Shown here: in pieces, positions 20,661 through 25,117 of the stretch | Layout: each line of letters begins with the position of its first letter | Numbering within the stretch: position 1 is the first letter of the stretch | From: CAYMJV01 sp964390545 | GTDB taxonomy: Bacteria > Desulfobacterota > BSN033 > UBA1163 | Reading direction: 5' to 3' | Assembly: GCA_964390545.1 (NCBI GenBank) | Contig: CAYMJV010000044.1 | Coordinates: forward strand, 1 to 25,117 | DNA: 25,117 nt | Notes under the pieces: model-generated | Told to the model about the DNA's origin: nothing | Seen by the model: only the letters and a program-made list of their open reading frames with translations | The model's database searches: none | Made by a program: the position numbers and the translations under genes

Positions 20661-22064
20661 ATGTCCAGAAACACCGATCTTTCCCTCTTCTTTGAACCCA
20701 AAAGCGTTGCTGTCATTGGATCACTGAGAGAGGGGTATTTCGGTGGCTATGTAGTGATTAAAACTTTGCTGAATGCGGGGTTTAAAGGAAAAATCTTTCC
20801 GGTCAATCCCTCCTATCAGGAAGTCCTGGGTTTGAAGGTCTATCCTTCCCTCAAGGACATCTCTGAGAAAATTGATTTAGTCTTTCTGATCATTAATCGG
20901 AGGTCCGTTCCCGATATGATGAGGACCTGTGCGGATAAAAGGATTAAGGCCGTCATCGTTGTCGCAGATGGGTTTGCAGAAAGAGACGAAGAGGGAGCGA
21001 AATTGCAGAATGAAATCTTAAAGATTGCCAAACAGGCGGGGATGCGTATTATCGGCCCCAATACGGCTGGCGTGGCCAATCCCACCAATGGCTTCATTCC
21101 CGATCCCTATGAAATGGGATATCGAACGCTCAAGACAGGAGGAATAGCCATCTGTGCCCAAACTGGAATGATCAATCCCCAGGCTTTTCCGTATGGGGAT
21201 CTCCACTACGGGGTGAGCAAGATATGCGATTACGGCAATAAATGCGATGTGGACGAGTGCGATATGCTTGAATACCTCGAAAATGACCGTCACACAAAAG
21301 TGATCACGATGTATCTGGAGAGTATTCGAGACGGCCGGAGGTTCCTGGAAGTTTCAAAAAGAGTGGCCCCCAAAAAGCCTGTCCTAATTTTAAAATCAGG
21401 ACGGACAAAGGAAGGGGCCAGGGTGTCCACTTCACACACCGGGTCTCTGGCTGTCGACGATCAGATCTTCGGCGCTGCCTGCAAGCAGGCCGGAATCATC
21501 CGCCTGGAGAAATTCAGCGAGCTTTTTGAGTTACCCAAAATTTTCGATGCTCAGCCTCCCCCCAGAGGGGGGCGATTGGGAATTGTCACCTTCACGGGTG
21601 GCGTCGGAGTGTTAGCAATCGATGAAGCTGCGAAGTATGGTTTGTCAGTTTCCAAATTGTCTCCTGAAACCAGTGCCAAGTTAAATGCCATTTTCCCTGA
21701 TCTGGGGAAGACCATTGTAGATATTGGCCCGCCCATGGCCGTGATTGACAATTATATGGACATTTATTCGAAAATTCTGAAGACCGTTCTTGAAGACGAT
21801 ACGATGGACTGCCTCTTCAATGTCATCTGGACGAGCCCTTTCGAATCATTCGTAGAAGAATATTTGAAATTTTACAGGAAGATAAAAGGAAAATATCAGA
21901 GGACCATCGCTACATGGATCTATGGCCCGAGTGTCCCTCTGGTTCAAGAGATGTCTTCCCGAATGGAAGATCTGGGATTCCCGGTATTTCCTGATCTTGA
22001 AACATCCATAAAGGCCCTTGGCATCGCCTACCAATATGCCATCCGTAAGAAAGGGGGAGCATGA
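20661..22064 (+). CDS. ADP-forming acyl-CoA synthetase, alpha subunit
   Basis: A 467-residue alpha subunit of the NDP-forming acyl-CoA synthetase family: CoA-binding Rossmann domain (LFFEPKSVAVIGS, residues 9-21, with IFPVNPSY), then two succinyl-CoA ligase-like domains with RIIGPNTAGV and the phosphorylated His259 in STSHTGSLA. With the beta subunit it converts acyl-CoA, ADP and phosphate to acid, CoA and ATP, a common energy-saving step in anaerobes. The start is the ATG at 20661 with GAGG upstream; the frame is open from a TTG at 20565, but those 32 residues are not family-like. It overlaps the beta gene by ATGA (22061-22064). Substrate specificity (acetyl, aryl or branched acyl) cannot be told. 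Confidence 0.93.
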   Translation: MSRNTDLSLFFEPKSVAVIGSLREGYFGGYVVIKTLLNAGFKGKIFPVNPSYQEVLGLKVYPSLKDISEKIDLVFLIINRRSVPDMMRTCADKRIKAVIVVADGFAERDEEGAKLQNEILKIAKQAGMRIIGPNTAGVANPTNGFIPDPYEMGYRTLKTGGIAICAQTGMINPQAFPYGDLHYGVSKICDYGNKCDVDECDMLEYLENDRHTKVITMYLESIRDGRRFLEVSKRVAPKKPVLILKSGRTKEGARVSTSHTGSLAVDDQIFGAACKQAGIIRLEKFSELFELPKIFDAQPPPRGGRLGIVTFTGGVGVLAIDEAAKYGLSVSKLSPETSAKLNAIFPDLGKTIVDIGPPMAVIDNYMDIYSKILKTVLEDDTMDCLFNVIWTSPFESFVEEYLKFYRKIKGKYQRTIATWIYGPSVPLVQEMSSRMEDLGFPVFPDLETSIKALGIAYQYAIRKKGGA

Positions 22065-22762
22065 TGGGGAAGTATTCGATCTTGGATGAAGTGAAAAAAG
22101 AAGGGAGATCCATCCTCACGGAATTTGAATCGAAAAGAATTCTCAAACAGATTGGGGTTCCTGTAGTTGAAACCAGACTCGCCATGAATCAGAAAGAGGC
22201 TGTTTCCATAAGCCAAAAAATTGGATTTCCAGTGGTTCTAAAAATAACCTCACCCGACGTGGTCCATAAAACCGACTCGGGTGGGGTAAAGTTGGGTTTA
22301 ATAAATACCTCGGAAGTCAAAAAAGCCTACGATGATATCTTAAGATCGGTGAAAAAGAAGTACCCCCGTGCTCTTATCCATGGAATCTCTGTTCAGAAGA
22401 TGGCCCGCCCGGCGACAGAGGTCATCATAGGAACCAGCAAAGATCCTCAATTCGGGCCGGTGATCATGTTTGGCCTGGGTGGAATTTTCGTAGAAGTACT
22501 CAAAGATGTCTCTTTCAGAGTCATTCCTGTCAACCGGAAAGACGCTCAGGAGATGATTCAGGAGATCAAAGGTTTCCCATTACTGCGGGGATACAGAGGA
22601 AAGGAACCCGCAAGTATCCCTGCCCTTATTGCGATGATTCTTAAGGTATCGAAATTTATCAATGAAAATCCACAAATTAGGGAAATGGAACTGAATCCAA
22701 TATTTGCTTACAAAGATAAGGCTCTGGCTGTGGATGCCCGAATCATCCTGGAAGGAAGTTGA
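22061..22762 (+). CDS. ADP-forming acyl-CoA synthetase, beta subunit (ATP-grasp)
   Basis: A 233-residue ATP-grasp protein: LTEFESKRILKQIGVPVVET at the N-terminus, then FPVVLKITSPDVVHKTDSGG (nucleotide-binding Lys and His-Lys region), EVIIGTSKDPQFGPVIMFGLGG and the metal-binding end REMELNPI. This is the size and order of the separate beta subunit of two-gene acyl-CoA synthetases. It binds ADP and receives the phosphate from the alpha-subunit His. Its first ATG overlaps the alpha stop, so the two are translated together; a second ATG directly follows the first. A radical SAM gene follows 31 nt later on the same strand and may be co-transcribed. Confidence 0.93.
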   Translation: MMGKYSILDEVKKEGRSILTEFESKRILKQIGVPVVETRLAMNQKEAVSISQKIGFPVVLKITSPDVVHKTDSGGVKLGLINTSEVKKAYDDILRSVKKKYPRALIHGISVQKMARPATEVIIGTSKDPQFGPVIMFGLGGIFVEVLKDVSFRVIPVNRKDAQEMIQEIKGFPLLRGYRGKEPASIPALIAMILKVSKFINENPQIREMELNPIFAYKDKALAVDARIILEGS

Positions 22763-22793
22763 AAGAACTGCGATCCTTTAGTAAAATGTCTCC

Positions 22794-23858
22794 ATGAAAT
22801 TCACCCGCCGGGACTTCATAAGAAATTCTTTCTTCCTCGGCAGTTCCTTAATTTTCTCCTCCTCCTCTCCTGCCCTACCGAAAAAAGAAGAACCATGGAT
22901 CCCCGCCTATGAGAAGTTGGAGAGAGAGGGTAATTTTGAACAAAGGGTTAAGCAAGCTTACGCGCTCTTTGAGAACTGTCACCTCTGCCCTCGGCGCTGC
23001 GGAGTGAATCGCAAGAAAGGTGAAAAAGGGTTCTGCCGAGCTCCTATGAAGGTGGTCACCTTCAGCGCCCATCCCCATTTTGGTGAAGAAATATCATTGG
23101 TTGGTCAACATGGGTCCGGAACCATCTTCTTCTCCAACTGCAACCTTCGATGTATCTTCTGTCAGAACTGGCCTATTGCCCATGAGGGGAGAGGACAGGA
23201 ATGTGAGGATGAGGAACTGGCGGAGATGATGCTCAAGCTCCAGAAGATTGGCTGCCATAATATCAACCTCGTTACCCCTACTCATGTCATGCCCAACATC
23301 CTCAATGCCACACGGATTGCCTTGAAGAAAGGGCTGCGCCTCCCTTTGATGTACAATACGAGTGGCTACGAGCGTTCGGAGATGTTGAAAATGTTAGATG
23401 GCATTGTAGATATTTATAAGCCGGATATGAAATATATGAATTCGGATAAAGCAGCAAAATATTCTGCTGGCGCTTCTGATTACCCAGAGGTAACGAAGAA
23501 AGCGATCATCGAAATGAACCGCCAGGTCGGAGTACTTCAAACCGACAAACAGGGGATTGCTCTTCGTGGTGTGATCATCCGCCATCTGGTCATGCCCAAT
23601 CGAGTAGCCGGGACGGAGAAATTTACAAAATGGGTGGCCCAGGCTCTTCCTAAATCCACTTATGTAAATATCATGCCCCAGTACCGGGTCGAATATAAGG
23701 CTTACGAACATCCGGAAATAGCCCGTGGAATCACGGTTCAGGAATTCTTAGAAGCAATGGAATGGGCTGAAAAGAATGGGTTGACCAACCTTGATCCGAA
23801 TTCTGTTGCCGTCAGAAATTTCTACAGGCACCGCCAGCCACCTTTCAAAAGCGATTGA
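22794..23858 (+). CDS. PflA-like radical SAM protein with Tat signal
   Basis: A 354-residue radical SAM protein with an N-terminal FTRRDFIRNSFFLGSSLIF segment, a twin-arginine motif (R5-R6) followed by a hydrophobic core. Next come a four-cysteine block (C62, C65, C69, C81 in CHLCPRRC and GFCRAP) and the radical SAM motif CNLRCIFC (C116, C120, C123) followed by QNW. The C-terminal half has the TIM-barrel strands VTPTHVMPNI, GIVDIYKPDMKYM and GVIIRHLVMPN. It is related to pyruvate-formate-lyase-activating and AmrS-type enzymes. A Tat signal is unexpected because radical SAM chemistry needs cytoplasmic reductant and SAM. The segment might mark Tat export of a folded Fe-S protein or be a retained anchor. 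The target is unknown. Confidence 0.88.
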   Translation: MKFTRRDFIRNSFFLGSSLIFSSSSPALPKKEEPWIPAYEKLEREGNFEQRVKQAYALFENCHLCPRRCGVNRKKGEKGFCRAPMKVVTFSAHPHFGEEISLVGQHGSGTIFFSNCNLRCIFCQNWPIAHEGRGQECEDEELAEMMLKLQKIGCHNINLVTPTHVMPNILNATRIALKKGLRLPLMYNTSGYERSEMLKMLDGIVDIYKPDMKYMNSDKAAKYSAGASDYPEVTKKAIIEMNRQVGVLQTDKQGIALRGVIIRHLVMPNRVAGTEKFTKWVAQALPKSTYVNIMPQYRVEYKAYEHPEIARGITVQEFLEAMEWAEKNGLTNLDPNSVAVRNFYRHRQPPFKSD

Positions 23859-24048
23859 ATATTCAGCTAGAGAAAGTTGAGAATTTACCCCTCTGTGTCA
23901 TTCCTGCGGAAGCAGGAATCCAATGTGTCCGCTTCTATCCTGGATTCCCGCTTTTGCGGGAATGACAATCTTAAGCCCCTCCAAAGATTCAACTTTCATG
24001 GTTTTGGGTGGAGGCACTTTATAAAGAGGCCCATTAAGAATGATGGGC
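23859..24048. other. 190-bp convergent intergenic region, repeat only
   Basis: It lies between the stops of the two radical SAM genes. The only structure seen is the inverted repeat pair at 23897-23966; no classical terminator with a T-run was found, so the repeat stem may serve that purpose for both genes. Confidence 0.5.
23897..23966. repeat. inverted pair of GTCATTCCYGC-type palindromic repeats
   Basis: A 26-bp unit (23897-23922, GTCATTCCTGC at its outer end) is matched in inverted orientation at 23941-23966, 22 of 26 positions. Each unit is itself a small hairpin (ATTCC-TGC/GCA-GGAAT and ATTCCCGC/GCGGGAAT). Repeats of this form are widespread between genes in proteobacterial genomes; a paired unit may be a tiny non-autonomous element. 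Confidence 0.8.
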
Positions 24049-25117
24049 TTACGTCCAGATTCCCGGGATGGGTTTCCCGCAATATTGACACTTCCCACCC
24101 TTCAGATGGTTCTCACCAACCATGTATCCTATCCTCTGAATCAACAATTTCTTACATTTAGGACAGAAAGTGTGCTCCCCTTCATGGCCCGGAATATTTC
24201 CGATATAGACATACTCAAGGCCAACCGATAAAGCTACAGACCGGGCTTTCTCCAGCGTGGAGACTGGTGTTGGAGGAAGGCTTCGGAGTTTATAGAGTGG
24301 ATAAAATCTCGAGAAATGAATCGGAGTATCTGCCCCTAATTCCTTCTTGACCCACAGGCACATCTCCTTCATCCCTGATAAGTCATCATTCTGGGTGGGG
24401 ATGACGAGGTTTGTAATCTCCAGGTGAACTTTTTCCTTTTTCAGGGTTTTCAGAGTTTCGAGGACAGGGGTGAGTTCTCCGCTACACACGTCACGATAAA
24501 AGGCTTCCGTAAACCCTTTCAGATCGATATTGGCTGCATCCATCACCTTACAGAGACTCCTGAGAGGCTCAGGATTGATGAAGCCGTTTGAGTGGCAGAC
24601 ATTGAGAAGACCTGCTTTCTTTACGACTTGGCAGATATCCATCATATATTCATAGAAGATCGTGGGTTCTACGTAGGTATAGGCCACTGAGCGTGCCTCC
24701 ACCTCTTTTGCCATCTTCACGATCATCTCCGGCGAAACATCGTAGCTATAGACATCTTCCGGGGAAGCCTGGGAGATCTCCCAGTTCTGGCAGAACTTAC
24801 ATTGAAAATTGCAACCTACCGTTGCTAAAGAAAAGGAAGTCGTCGTAGGCAGAACATGAAAGAAGGGTTTCTTCTCAATCGGGTCGGGATGAAGAGCACA
24901 CGGATTTCCATAGACCAAGCTGTAATATTTCCCATCCCGGTTCTCACGGACCCTGCACGCCCCCCTCTTCCCCTTTGAAACTCGACACCTCCTGGGACAG
25001 AGTTCACATTGGATATCTCCTCCACTCAAGGGAGTGAAATAAGGGGAGATTTTTGTCTTAACGAGACCCTTCTTGGCTAATTGTGCTTGCGAGGTTTTTG
25101 GAAACCCAAAGAGGTGA
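24049..25117 (-). CDS. amrS: AmrS-type radical SAM enzyme (AmmeMemoRadiSam), N-terminus off the right edge
   Basis: At least 355 codons, open to the window edge. An N-terminal cysteine block CELCPRRC with GACRVRENRDG is followed by YSLVYGNPCALHPDPIEKKPF, the radical SAM motif CNFQCKFC followed by QNWEISQ, NGFINPEPL, and a C-terminal zinc-like FCPKCKKL with KCQYCGKPIPG. The PCALHPDPIEKKPFFH block is diagnostic for the radical SAM partner of the AMMECR1 and Memo families; those two are not in the window. A TTG at 25029 could start a 326-residue form, but the frame continues upstream with no stop (GFPKTSQAQLAKKGLV, then ISPYFTPL), like the end of a Tat signal and linker in related enzymes. So the true start is probably outside. 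It is convergent with the other radical SAM gene. Confidence 0.9.
   Translation of the reverse strand, partial: HLFGFPKTSQAQLAKKGLVKTKISPYFTPLSGGDIQCELCPRRCRVSKGKRGACRVRENRDGKYYSLVYGNPCALHPDPIEKKPFFHVLPTTTSFSLATVGCNFQCKFCQNWEISQASPEDVYSYDVSPEMIVKMAKEVEARSVAYTYVEPTIFYEYMMDICQVVKKAGLLNVCHSNGFINPEPLRSLCKVMDAANIDLKGFTEAFYRDVCSGELTPVLETLKTLKKEKVHLEITNLVIPTQNDDLSGMKEMCLWVKKELGADTPIHFSRFYPLYKLRSLPPTPVSTLEKARSVALSVGLEYVYIGNIPGHEGEHTFCPKCKKLLIQRIGYMVGENHLKGGKCQYCGKPIPGIWT

Noticed and set aside
1..25117. CRISPR array
   Set aside because: No regularly spaced direct repeats of 24-40 bp with unique spacers were seen. The repeats present are palindromes, the 11-bp iterons and the two tRNA halves.

Overview
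The window looks like chromosome of an anaerobic, sulfite/sulfate-reducing bacterium of the Desulfobacterota (former Deltaproteobacteria) type. The main reason is a reductive-type dissimilatory sulfite reductase operon on the minus strand, read dsrA-dsrB-dsrD-dsrN(cbiA-like)-YHS protein-dsrC. Its dsrD gene is typical of sulfite reducers and not of sulfur oxidisers. An ADP-forming acyl-CoA synthetase, Tat-type radical SAM enzymes and an AmrS-type enzyme fit an anaerobe.

Layout. 1-4441 (minus): the dsr operon; dsrC runs off the left edge. 4442-4826: divergent promoter region with 11-bp direct repeats abutting a good sigma70-type promoter. 4827-8188 (plus): a YeiH-type putative sulfate/sulfite exporter ending at a strong terminator, then a tandem pair of unrecognised paralogues and an MBL-fold hydrolase; this block is visibly GC-richer than its surroundings. 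8223-11871 (minus): a compact four-gene operon of two GNAT/FemAB-like paralogues, a TraB/GumN-family protein between them, and a radical SAM/SPASM protein. I do not recognise this as a described system.

11987-17802: a decayed integrative element of 5.74 kb in the 3' half of a tRNA-Glu(CTC) gene. The intact tRNA is at the right end and a displaced 44-bp tRNA 3' end is at the left end. Inside are a complete IS1380-family element with 5-bp target duplication, an orphan PD-(D/E)xK-like nuclease whose start codon is the IS target site, an IS200-type transposase, an unrecognised ORF, a C-terminal integrase remnant, a candidate structured RNA and a DUF3800 protein. It reads as a small, immobilised defence-type island.

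17803-25117: ordinary chromosome with palindromic intergenic repeats. It holds a rhomboid protease fused to a DnaJ C-terminal-like domain, an MFS carboxylate-type transporter, the alpha and beta subunits of an ADP-forming acyl-CoA synthetase, a Tat-signal radical SAM protein, and a convergent AmrS-type radical SAM enzyme whose N-terminus lies outside the window.

How genes work together. DsrAB reduces sulfite, DsrC carries the sulfur product, DsrN is expected to amidate siroheme for DsrAB, and DsrD stimulates the reductase. The divergent YeiH protein may move sulfite or sulfate. The MFS transporter beside the acyl-CoA synthetase suggests organic-acid uptake or release coupled to ATP formation. 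All function calls come from reading translated sequence by eye; no database search was possible.
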